The position numbers and the translations under genes are program-made. 9,731 nucleotides of DNA from Candidatus Omnitrophota bacterium (GTDB lineage Bacteria > Omnitrophota > Gorgyraeia > Gygaellales > Profunditerraquicolaceae), in NCBI GenBank assembly GCA_028713875.1, contig JAQTNM010000041.1, positions 1 to 9,731 of the forward strand, in the 5' to 3' direction. Every line of letters begins with the position of its first letter. Position 1 is the stretch's first letter. Shown here piece by piece: positions 1 to 5,386 of the stretch. The notes under the pieces were generated by a model, which worked only from the letters and a program-made list of their open reading frames with translations, was not told where the DNA came from and did no database searches.

Positions 1-255
1 TACCGCGGCGCATTCCCTCTGCAGGCCGGCCAATAAGTTTTCTTTTTTTAGGTTGAAATAATAAAGCCAGCTGGAAGAATCTACATCAAACGTGATAATG
101 CCTTTTTTAAAATATCTAAACTTTATATGCCCTAATTCCTTTTTGGTCAAGAACTTTTTTAACAGCAACTCCGGATTATCCCCCGTGCCGGGCTTAAGGA
201 GTTTTTTCTCCCATGCCCGCATTACGCTTTCCAGGGTGTCTTTTATCGCCTCCAT
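1..255 (-). CDS. dciA: DUF721/DciA-like protein, N-terminal 85 residues (gene cut by the window edge)
   Basis: This is a partial reading frame on the minus strand, starting with ATG at 255-253 and open to the window edge. The start lies only 3 nt after the dnaN stop, so it is the third gene of a dnaA-dnaN transcript. The visible protein begins MEAIKDTLESVMRAWEKK. Around residues 52-80 it has the typical DUF721 pattern: a short strand, then DVDSSSWLYYF, then a helix with KKENLLAGLQ. Family knowledge: DUF721 includes DciA, the ancestral loader of the DnaB replicative helicase, which acts at the origin with DnaA. The position next to dnaA and dnaN supports that role. No clear Shine-Dalgarno sequence is seen, so translation is probably coupled to dnaN. 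The C-terminal part is not visible, and the DciA assignment rests on the short motif and the context. Confidence 0.72.
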   Translation of the reverse strand, partial: MEAIKDTLESVMRAWEKKLLKPGTGDNPELLLKKFLTKKELGHIKFRYFKKGIITFDVDSSSWLYYFNLKKENLLAGLQRECAAV

Positions 256-258
256 CGC

Positions 259-1350
259 TTAACTCAAACGCATGGGTAATACTATATAAATATAGCCGTC
301 TACGCGGATGACCCCGGGTTTTTCGGTATCAGTCAGCTCGAATTCTATGTTTTCATTCTGGATATTTTTTAACACATCAATGAGGTAGTTGGGATTAAAG
401 CCTATCGCCATCTCTTTCCCTTTATATTCCACCCCCACTTCCTCGCGGGACTCTCCGATGTCGGGCGTAGACTTGGAGACTACCATCCTGTCTTTGAATA
501 ATTCAAATTTCACTGCCTGATAATCCGGGGTGGACAACAACGCCGCTCTTTTGACCGCTAATAAAAACTGCTCCCGCTCAATCTTCACCTTGCTTTCCGA
601 TAAAGCAGGAATAACCTGGCGGTAATCCGGAAACTCGCCTTCAATCAGGCGCGAGATAATCATGACCTGCCCCAGGTCAAATAAAACCTGATTGGCCCCT
701 AATATAAGAGAAACCTCGGTATCGTCCTTTAAATTCCTGTTTAACTCATGGATGGTTTTAATGGGCACGATAATACGCATGTCTTTATCTGTGCCTTGTT
801 TGATTTTTCTGTCTGCGATAGCCAGCCTCTTACCGTCCGTAGCCACAAGCGTGATATTGTTTTTATTAATATTAAAAAGGATGCCGTTTAAAATATACCG
901 CGTCTCATCAAAAGAAACCGCAAAAGAGGTAAGGTTTAACATCTGCTTTAAAACCCCTTGCTCCAGTTTCAACGCCTCTTTATTTTGAAATTCGGGCAAT
1001 TTCGGGAATTCCTCACGCGGCAGACCCATAATTTTAAATTGACAGGATTCCATCTCTACGACCATGGAATTATTCTTCTTTGTATTGATACTCACGGTAT
1101 CGGCCGGCAATTCCCGGACAATATCTCCAAATCTTTTGGCCGGAACGGTAATTGCCCCCGCCTCCTGTGTTTGCACAGGTATTACACAACTTATCCCTAT
1201 ATCTAAATCCGTTGCGCTCAACCTTACCCCTTCTTCACAGGTTTCAATTAAAAGATTGGAAAGTATAGGTAAGGCTGCTTTTGTGGTTATAACATTTTGT
1301 ACTGTTTGTATGCCGTTTAATAGATCCGTTTTATCCGCTTTAAACTTCAT
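259..1350 (-). CDS. dnaN: DNA polymerase III subunit beta (sliding clamp)
   Basis: The product is the ring-shaped processivity clamp, which tethers DNA polymerase III and many repair proteins to DNA. At 363 residues it has the normal family length, with three repeated clamp folds at roughly residues 1-120, 125-250 and 253-363. Recognisable signatures are LPILSNLLIE near residue 28, ATDGKRLA at 170-177, EGEFPDY at 237-243, and the C-terminal LPMRLS end, where the hydrophobic partner-binding pocket is completed. The ATG start has a good Shine-Dalgarno sequence (AGGAG, about 8 nt upstream). It follows dnaA after a 139-nt gap and precedes the DUF721 gene by 3 nt, so the order is dnaA-dnaN-dciA. 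The gap contains a TATAAT-like sequence (minus strand, 1391-1386) without a convincing -35 box, so an internal promoter is possible but not established. Confidence 0.97.
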   Translation of the reverse strand: MKFKADKTDLLNGIQTVQNVITTKAALPILSNLLIETCEEGVRLSATDLDIGISCVIPVQTQEAGAITVPAKRFGDIVRELPADTVSINTKKNNSMVVEMESCQFKIMGLPREEFPKLPEFQNKEALKLEQGVLKQMLNLTSFAVSFDETRYILNGILFNINKNNITLVATDGKRLAIADRKIKQGTDKDMRIIVPIKTIHELNRNLKDDTEVSLILGANQVLFDLGQVMIISRLIEGEFPDYRQVIPALSESKVKIEREQFLLAVKRAALLSTPDYQAVKFELFKDRMVVSKSTPDIGESREEVGVEYKGKEMAIGFNPNYLIDVLKNIQNENIEFELTDTEKPGVIRVDGYIYIVLPMRLS

Positions 1351-1489
1351 ATCGCTCTCCTTCTATTATTTATTTTTAAGAATATATTATAGTATTAGTA
1401 ATAATGAAGTTTGATTTCTGTTTAAATTGATTTAAGTCATCTTCCGGCTTACGGTTAATAAACAAAATATTTTTGTATAACCCGTGGAT

Positions 1490-2836
1490 TTATTGTTGAA
1501 TAACCTGGATAATTCTTTCCACCTTGTTTTTTAATACCTCATCGTTTTTTAAGCTCTCCTTAATCTTATTATATGAATGTAATACCGTAGTATGGTCTTT
1601 ACCTCCAAAAAAATCCCCTATCTCCGGCAAAGACAGTTCCGTTAATTCCCTGCTTAAATACATGGAAACCTGCCTTGGCAAGACTATGTTTTTGGTCCTG
1701 CGCCTGGTCTTTAAATCATGCAGCGATAAGCCGAATTCTTCCGCCACGCAGCGTTGTATAAAGTCTACCGTGATCAGTTTTTTAGGTTCTTTAAACAGGT
1801 CTTTTAGTATTTCTTTGGTTAGCTCCAGGGTGATGGGCTTCTCTTCTAACAGCGAATAAGCGATAGTCCTGATAAGGGCGCCTTCCAATTCCCTGATGTT
1901 TGTTTTGATCAGCTGGGCGATAAAAAATATGACGTCATCCGGGACGGCAACAGGCTCTCTTTCAATCTTTTTTTTCAAAATAGCCACCCGCGTTTCCAGG
2001 TCCGGGGGCTGCACGTCCGTGGTCAGCCCCCAGGTAAAGCGTGAAACCAGCCTGTCCTGCAGGTTGGCTATTTCTTTAGGCGGCCGGTCGGAAGAAATAA
2101 TGATCTGTTTGTGGGCGTCGTGCAATACATTGAAGGTATGGAAGAATTCCTCCTGGGTGGATTCCTTGCCGGCTATAAAATGTATATCGTCAATGACCAG
2201 GACGTCAATGTTGTTTCTGTATTTTTGCCGGAAAGCGGCGGTGGAATGATGTTGTATGCTGTCAATCAACTCATTGGTAAATCTCTCCGAAGTAAGGTAG
2301 CAGATTTTGGTCTCCGGCCATTTTTTCCTGATGGAATGGCAGACCGCCTGCATAAGGTGGGTTTTGCCCAGCCCCACCCCGCCATAAATAAATAAGGGAT
2401 TATAGACTTTGGCCGGGGATTCGGCGACAGCCAGGGAATAGGCGTGGGCGTGGCGGTTTGACGGGCCCACTACAAAATTTTCAAAGGTATAACGAGGGTT
2501 CAAATTAAGCGCGCTCTCATGTCTGGCGCTCGGTCTGGTTGCGGGCTCCTGGCTTACACGGCTGTTCGGTAGTTCTTCGGTTTGCAGGCCAACCTGGAAC
2601 TTGACTGTTAAAGCGTCTTCGGCTGAGTGATCAAGCGCCTCTTGGATGAGCTGCCGATAATGCTTTTCCACCCAGTCTTTAAAGAAATTGTCCGGAGCCT
2701 CAAGGATAAAGTCAGAGGCATCCGCTGATTTGGGCTTTAAAGGCAGGATCCAGGTTTCCAGCGTAGATGCGCCTAATCTAGCCTGTAAGTGCTCAACCGC
2801 TTTTTCCCAGACTTTTTTGATATCCACCTGAGCCAT
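1490..2836 (-). CDS. dnaA: Chromosomal replication initiator protein DnaA
   Basis: DnaA is the AAA+ ATPase that binds DnaA boxes at oriC, melts the origin and recruits the helicase. At 448 residues it has the usual length and the four-domain layout. Domain I (about 1-80) contains LETWILPL. A short variable linker follows at about 81-112. The AAA+ core starts near NPRYTFENFVVG (113-124), with Walker A GGVGLGKTH (152-160), Walker B VLVIDDIHF (212-220), sensor 1 near IISSD (246-250) and the sensor 2 arginine in NIRELEGAL (313-321). The C-terminal DNA-binding domain carries the DnaA signature GGKDHTTVLHSYNKI (411-425). The chosen ATG matches the normal N-terminus but has no clear Shine-Dalgarno sequence. 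A promoter and a perfect DnaA box lie upstream in its leader, which suggests autoregulation, as is known for dnaA in other bacteria. Confidence 0.98.
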   Translation of the reverse strand: MAQVDIKKVWEKAVEHLQARLGASTLETWILPLKPKSADASDFILEAPDNFFKDWVEKHYRQLIQEALDHSAEDALTVKFQVGLQTEELPNSRVSQEPATRPSARHESALNLNPRYTFENFVVGPSNRHAHAYSLAVAESPAKVYNPLFIYGGVGLGKTHLMQAVCHSIRKKWPETKICYLTSERFTNELIDSIQHHSTAAFRQKYRNNIDVLVIDDIHFIAGKESTQEEFFHTFNVLHDAHKQIIISSDRPPKEIANLQDRLVSRFTWGLTTDVQPPDLETRVAILKKKIEREPVAVPDDVIFFIAQLIKTNIRELEGALIRTIAYSLLEEKPITLELTKEILKDLFKEPKKLITVDFIQRCVAEEFGLSLHDLKTRRRTKNIVLPRQVSMYLSRELTELSLPEIGDFFGGKDHTTVLHSYNKIKESLKNDEVLKNKVERIIQVIQQ

Positions 2837-2853
2837 GAGACGCTGTTTCTGGA

Positions 2854-2895
2854 ATATTCACAGCTTATACACAAGTTGAATAAAGCTGTGGAAAT
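2854..2895. promoter_or_regulatory. DnaA-box cluster with an inverted repeat in the dnaA leader
   Basis: A perfect DnaA box, TTATACACA, lies at 2865-2873 on the plus strand. ATATTCACA (2854-2862, one mismatch) precedes it. A minus-strand ATTTCCACA (2895-2887, two mismatches) follows. The flanking sequences CACAGCTT (2859-2866) and AAGCTGTG (2883-2890) form an exact 8-bp inverted repeat with a 16-nt spacer that encloses most of the perfect box. The cluster sits between the predicted dnaA promoter and the dnaA start codon, so bound DnaA could both start replication and repress its own gene. Confidence 0.7.
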
Positions 2896-2945
2896 TGTCT
2901 AACAGAGAGGAATCTCGCTAGTAATACGAAACATAAGCGTTCTTT

Positions 2946-2973
2946 ATTATACAATATTTTTTTTACCAGTCAA
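2946..2973 (-). promoter_or_regulatory. Predicted sigma70-type promoter of dnaA
   Basis: On the minus strand a -35 box TTGACT (2973-2968) and a perfect -10 box TATAAT (2951-2946) are separated by 16 nt. Transcription would begin near 2939 and give a leader of about 100 nt before the dnaA ATG. That leader carries the DnaA-box cluster. The hexamers and spacing are the same as in the diverging rpmH promoter. Confidence 0.65.
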
Positions 2974-3000
2974 CAGAAAATAAAGTGTATCAGCTTATCT

Positions 3001-3105
3001 TTGCCTGCCGCGGCTAACTTGCCGGCTTGCACAGAAACCCGCTCCTGCATCCTAGCCCTGGCGCCTGCCGAGAGGTGGTTTTGGAAACAGGCAGGTGGTG
3101 GAGCC
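3001..3105. repeat. GC-rich patch with short direct and inverted repeats
   Basis: This patch stands out from the AT-rich DNA on both sides. GCCTGCCG occurs at 3003-3010 and again at 3063-3070. Its inverse, GGCAGG, is at 3090-3095 and could pair with CCTGCC at 3064-3069 in a hairpin with a 20-nt loop. GCCGCGGC (3007-3014) and GCCGGC (near 3021) are palindromes, and AGGTGGT occurs twice. It could be a degenerate REP-like intergenic repeat, a structured leader or origin architecture. I do not recognise a known small RNA in it on either strand. Confidence 0.4.
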
Positions 3106-3127
3106 AAAAATTTTTCAATGCAAATTG

Positions 3128-3155
3128 TTGACTTCAATCGGAATTGTGTTATAAT
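3128..3155 (+). promoter_or_regulatory. Predicted sigma70-type promoter of the rpmH operon
   Basis: A -35 box TTGACT (3128-3133) and a perfect -10 box TATAAT (3150-3155) are separated by 16 nt. The bases TG at 3147-3148, one base before the -10 box, make an extended -10 element. Transcription would start near 3162, giving a short leader to the rpmH ATG at 3190. This looks like a strong constitutive promoter, suited to a ribosomal protein gene. Confidence 0.75.
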
Positions 3156-3189
3156 CTAACACCTATTATCAGAAGAAAGGTCGGACTGC

Positions 3190-3327
3190 ATGAAAAAAAA
3201 TCTAAAAACTCCTACGAACATCGTCGGCAAGAAACGCCACGGATTCCGCAAGCGGATGAGCAGTAAACATGGCAGAGACATATTGGCCCGTCGACGGAAA
3301 AAGGGCCGAAAAAGAATTTCGCTTTGA
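3190..3327 (+). CDS. rpmH: Large ribosomal subunit protein bL34
   Basis: This 45-residue, very basic protein is a component of the 50S ribosomal subunit. It matches the family signature closely: [20 protein letters not shown] in the middle, then [13 protein letters not shown] to the end, with the conserved HGFR-RM and arginine-rich tail. It is slightly shorter at the N-terminus than many homologues only in wording, since 44-47 residues is normal. A purine-rich sequence, AGAAGAAAGG, lies upstream as a ribosome-binding site. Its TGA stop shares a base with the yidD ATG (TGATG), so yidD is translationally coupled. In most bacteria rnpA follows directly; here it does not. Confidence 0.97.
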   Translation: MKKNLKTPTNIVGKKRHGFRKRMSSKHGRDILARRRKKGRKRISL

Positions 3328-3542
3328 TGTTGCATAATATTTGCGTTAATCTTATCAACCAGTATCAAAGATGCATCAGGCCGTTTGTGCCCCGATGCTG
3401 CCGTTTTTCGCCCAGTTGCTCGGAATACGCCAAGGAAGCCTTTATCAAATACGGGTTCTTAAAAGGCCTGACAAAGGCGGCAAAAAGGCTGCTTAGCTGT
3501 CACCCTTTTTCCGGCAAGGCCGGTTACGATCCTCTAATATAG
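3327..3542 (+). CDS. yidD: Membrane protein insertion efficiency factor YidD
   Basis: YidD is a small cytoplasmic protein associated with the inner membrane that helps YidC-dependent membrane protein insertion. The 71-residue product shows the family core: NQYQRCIRPF (11-20), CCRFSPSCSEYA (24-35) with the two conserved cysteines, YGFLKGL (42-48) and the end motif CHPFSGKAGYDPL. The usual GGYDPV is AGYDPL here. The ATG at 3327 overlaps the rpmH stop by one base; a TTG at 3324 in the same frame is an alternative that adds one residue. The start of yidC follows after 4 nt. Neighbourhood and motifs agree fully. Confidence 0.96.
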   Translation: MLHNICVNLINQYQRCIRPFVPRCCRFSPSCSEYAKEAFIKYGFLKGLTKAAKRLLSCHPFSGKAGYDPLI

Positions 3543-3546
3543 CACA

Positions 3547-5055
3547 ATGGAAAAACGCACACTTTTCGCAATAGTATTAGCTATGCTGATTTTGCTGGCC
3601 TGGTCAGCTTTTATGTCCAAAACCACGCCGCCATCATCCCCCCTGCCGTATAAACAGCAGTTTAAAGCCGAAGCTATTGTAGCTAAACCCGAAGCAAAGA
3701 CTTCAGAAAAACCCGCCCCCTCCCTTTTTACTTTCAATCAGGGCCAATACGACGTTATCCTCATAGAGTCTGAAGCGGCAATTAAAGAGGTTATCTTTAA
3801 AAATTACCAATCTTATCGCTTCCCTTTACAATATGGCTTTTCATTGAATGAACAGGGGCTTATATTTAGGAAAACAGGAGCCAGCGCAGATAGTCTAACT
3901 TTTACCGCAAGCGATGCTTACAAAAAGATTATTAAACGGTTTATTTTTCATAACACTAATTATACCATAGACTTAGATATTAAAACCCTGAACACATCTA
4001 ATCAACGCCTCCCTCTTAATACTCCGCTAGTCTTAGGTGTATTAAATTTTAGCGGGGATCAGACCAAGGCCAGATTCCAGGACGTGACTGTAGCGCAAAT
4101 AGGGAAAATATCCCATCCTAATGCACATAAAAATGCCGACTTCGGCAACCTGCAGTTTCTAGGCATCAGGGACAGGTATTTTTGCAGCATTATTGAGCCT
4201 CCGGATAATACCTATTCAGCTTTTGTGAAAAAAATTACTCCCCAGGAATCAGAGTTCGGTTTAAATATGCCGGACATAGTTCTGGTTCCCGGTCAGCAGA
4301 TTGAGCAAAAATTCCGTATCTATTTGGGGCCACAAGAGTTAAGCATAATCAAACAGGCTAATCCTCAATGGACAGCAGTGATGTATTACGGCATGTTCAG
4401 TTTTATTTCGGAAATGCTTTTACAGCTGGTGGAATTTTTATATCGATTTGTGCATAACTGGGGCCTGGCCATTATTATCTTGAGCATATTAATTTATTTT
4501 CTTCTTTACCCCCTTTCCCTGAAACAAATGCGTTCAATGAAAGAAATGCAGGCTTTGCAGCCGAAAGTAGAGCAATTAAAGAAAGCCTATAAAGATAACC
4601 CCCAGAAGTTAAACAAAGAGATCATGAATTTATACCGTGAACACAAGGTTAACCCTTTGGGAGGATGCTTGCCCTTAGTTTTACAAATACCCATATTTTT
4701 TGCACTTTATCAGGCCCTTATCCGCTCCATCGCCTTAAAAGGAGCGCATTTCTTATGGATCAAAGACCTGTCTGAGCCGGATCGCGCCTTTATTATGCCT
4801 TTCTCTATTCCTATGCTGGGCAACGAAATCAATATATTACCCATATTAATGGTTGTAGTCATGTTTATCCAGCAAAAAATCACCACCACCAGTGCGGCTA
4901 TGGGCCAGCAGGAACAACAAAAACTTATGCTTATTTTTATGCCGCTGCTGTTCCTGTTCATTTTCTATCATATGCCATCCGGTTTAGTATTATATTGGCT
5001 TGTGAACAGCTTACTTATGTTGATTTATCAATTCCGCATCAGCCGCCTCAAATGA
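3547..5055 (+). CDS. yidC: Membrane protein insertase YidC
   Basis: YidC inserts and folds inner-membrane proteins, alone or with SecYEG. The 502-residue protein has the Gram-negative layout: an N-terminal transmembrane segment (about 4-22), a large periplasmic beta domain (about 60-270), then the conserved five-helix insertase core. Core signatures are NWGLAIIILSILIY (304-317), YPLSLKQMRSMKEMQALQPK (321-340), the cytoplasmic helical hairpin to about 366, VNPLGGCLPLVLQIPIFFALY (from 368), FLWIKDLSEPD (402-412) and MPSGLVLYWLVNSLL (476-490). The arginine normally found in the hydrophilic groove of the second membrane helix (E. coli R366) aligns with Y317, which is unusual. No clear Shine-Dalgarno sequence precedes the ATG, only 4 nt after yidD, so coupling is likely. 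The stop overlaps the next start in ATGA. Confidence 0.97.
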   Translation: MEKRTLFAIVLAMLILLAWSAFMSKTTPPSSPLPYKQQFKAEAIVAKPEAKTSEKPAPSLFTFNQGQYDVILIESEAAIKEVIFKNYQSYRFPLQYGFSLNEQGLIFRKTGASADSLTFTASDAYKKIIKRFIFHNTNYTIDLDIKTLNTSNQRLPLNTPLVLGVLNFSGDQTKARFQDVTVAQIGKISHPNAHKNADFGNLQFLGIRDRYFCSIIEPPDNTYSAFVKKITPQESEFGLNMPDIVLVPGQQIEQKFRIYLGPQELSIIKQANPQWTAVMYYGMFSFISEMLLQLVEFLYRFVHNWGLAIIILSILIYFLLYPLSLKQMRSMKEMQALQPKVEQLKKAYKDNPQKLNKEIMNLYREHKVNPLGGCLPLVLQIPIFFALYQALIRSIALKGAHFLWIKDLSEPDRAFIMPFSIPMLGNEINILPILMVVVMFIQQKITTTSAAMGQQEQQKLMLIFMPLLFLFIFYHMPSGLVLYWLVNSLLMLIYQFRISRLK

Positions 5056-5237
5056 GCCGAAAACCAAGCATTGAAGTCGAAGGTAAGACCGTAGAAGATG
5101 CTATAAAAAAGGCGTTAATAGCATTAAAACTACCGAGAGAAAAAGTCAAAATAGAAGTACTTTCCGAGGAAGAAAAAGGGCTTTTTGGCATGCCCGGAGC
5201 AAAGCCGGCTAAGGTGCGCATTTCGGCCATTAATTAA
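5052..5237 (+). CDS. Stand-alone Jag N-terminal domain protein
   Basis: The 61-residue product is essentially a single Jag-N domain: GKTVEDAIKKALIALKLPRE (11-30), then VKIEVLSEEEKGLFGMPGAKPAKVRI (32-57). Full-length Jag/KhpB/EloR proteins carry this domain followed by KH and R3H domains that bind single-stranded nucleic acid. Here the frame stops right after Jag-N, and neither the remaining sequence nor the other frames downstream show the missing domains. The start was set at the ATG that overlaps the yidC stop (ATGA), because the upstream in-frame codons lie within yidC. The position after yidC is the classic one for jag, so this is the jag gene of the locus in a reduced form. What the domain does alone is unknown; partner binding is plausible. 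Confidence 0.85.
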   Translation: MSRKPSIEVEGKTVEDAIKKALIALKLPREKVKIEVLSEEEKGLFGMPGAKPAKVRISAIN

Positions 5238-5241
5238 AGCT

Positions 5242-5272
5242 CGCCTAGGACCCAATATAGGTGTATTTTTTT
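5242..5272 (+). terminator. Weak intrinsic terminator after the rpmH-yidD-yidC-jag operon
   Basis: CGCCTA (5242-5247) can pair with TAGGTG (5258-5263), with one G-U pair and a 10-nt loop. A run of seven T residues follows at 5266-5272. The stem is short, so termination would be partial at best. It lies directly before a new promoter, which supports an operon boundary here. Confidence 0.4.
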
Positions 5273-5274
5273 AC

Positions 5275-5301
5275 TTGACAGTTTCCGGCTTTAATTATAC
5301 T
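5275..5301 (+). promoter_or_regulatory. Predicted promoter of the LAGLIDADG-parA-parB operon
   Basis: A consensus -35 box TTGACA (5275-5280) is followed by TATACT (5296-5301) at a 15-nt spacing, or by TACTAT (5298-5303) at 17 nt. Either reading gives a start near 5308 and a leader of roughly 80 nt to the ATG at 5387. The parS-like site and the pseudopalindrome are inside that leader, which places them well for repression of the whole operon. Confidence 0.62.
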
Positions 5302-5337
5302 ATTTAGATGAATGTAAAATAGACGATCAGGCTTAAA

Positions 5338-5353
5338 TGTTCCGCGTGGAAAT
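5338..5353. promoter_or_regulatory. parS: parS-like ParB binding site
   Basis: TGTTCCGCGTGGAAAT agrees at 13 of 16 positions with the parS form TGTTCCACGTGGAACA. The core half-sites TTCC and GGAA around a central CG are intact. It lies a few hundred bases upstream of parAB in the same operon and about 2.4 kb from the predicted origin, where parS sites usually cluster. The A-to-G change in the centre and the degenerate right end weaken the match, so this could be a chance similarity. Confidence 0.4.
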
Positions 5354-5373
5354 GTGCCAACTGGGACATTTTC
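5348..5373. promoter_or_regulatory. 26-bp pseudopalindrome, possible operator or RNA hairpin
   Basis: GGAAATGTGCCA (5348-5359) and TGGGACATTTTC (5362-5373) are inverted repeats separated by only AC. Ten of twelve positions are Watson-Crick pairs, one is G-U and one is a mismatch. It overlaps the parS-like site by six bases and covers a GTG codon at 5354 that could otherwise be read as the start of the next gene. The size matches the near-palindromic sites of about 22 bp bound by homodimeric LAGLIDADG proteins. As RNA it would form a stem with almost no loop, so a DNA operator is the more natural reading. Confidence 0.5.
5360..5372 (+). repeat. 13-bp direct repeat, copy 1
   Basis: ACTGGGACATTTT here occurs again, exactly, at 5611-5623 within the LAGLIDADG gene. 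After two extra bases (CA) in this copy, both continue with GATAA. The copy is the right half of the pseudopalindrome. Confidence 0.6.
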
Positions 5374-5386
5374 AGATAAGCAAAAA

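Larger units (their letters stand above)
2837..3127. other. Probable replication origin (oriC) between dnaA and rpmH
   Basis: This gene-free region separates the diverging dnaA and rpmH transcription units. It contains a perfect DnaA box with weaker neighbours (2854-2895), an AT-rich stretch at about 2938-2996 that could serve as the unwinding element and also holds the dnaA promoter, and a GC-rich patch with repeats (3001-3105). All genes on both sides point away from it, as expected if replication forks leave from here. Only one box is perfect, so the origin may also use the dnaA-dnaN gap or lie partly elsewhere. The call is inference from context and motifs. Confidence 0.6.

Noticed and set aside
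1386..1391. TATAAT on the minus strand before dnaN as an internal promoter
   Set aside because: No acceptable -35 box lies 16-18 nt upstream, and AT-rich DNA produces this hexamer easily.
692..1414. Several plus-strand open frames across the dnaN region
   Set aside because: They lie opposite dnaN, which is a clear full-length gene, and their translations look like no protein family.
1462..1476. ACAAAA/TTTTGT palindrome just after the dnaA stop as a terminator
   Set aside because: The stem is nearly all A-T with a 3-nt loop, too weak to end transcription, and dnaN probably shares the transcript.
1476..1489. Possible DnaA box (CGTGGATTT) in the dnaN-dnaA gap
   Set aside because: It has three mismatches to the reverse of the DnaA box consensus.
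1524..2395. Plus-strand open frames across dnaA
   Set aside because: They are antisense to well-conserved dnaA domains and have no start signals or recognisable motifs.
3156..3368. Minus-strand open frame opposite rpmH
   Set aside because: It covers rpmH and the yidD start in antisense and has no recognisable features.
4995..5051. Longer N-terminus for the Jag-N protein, inside yidC
   Set aside because: The added residues come from the yidC end read in another frame; the ATG in the ATGA overlap gives the normal domain start.
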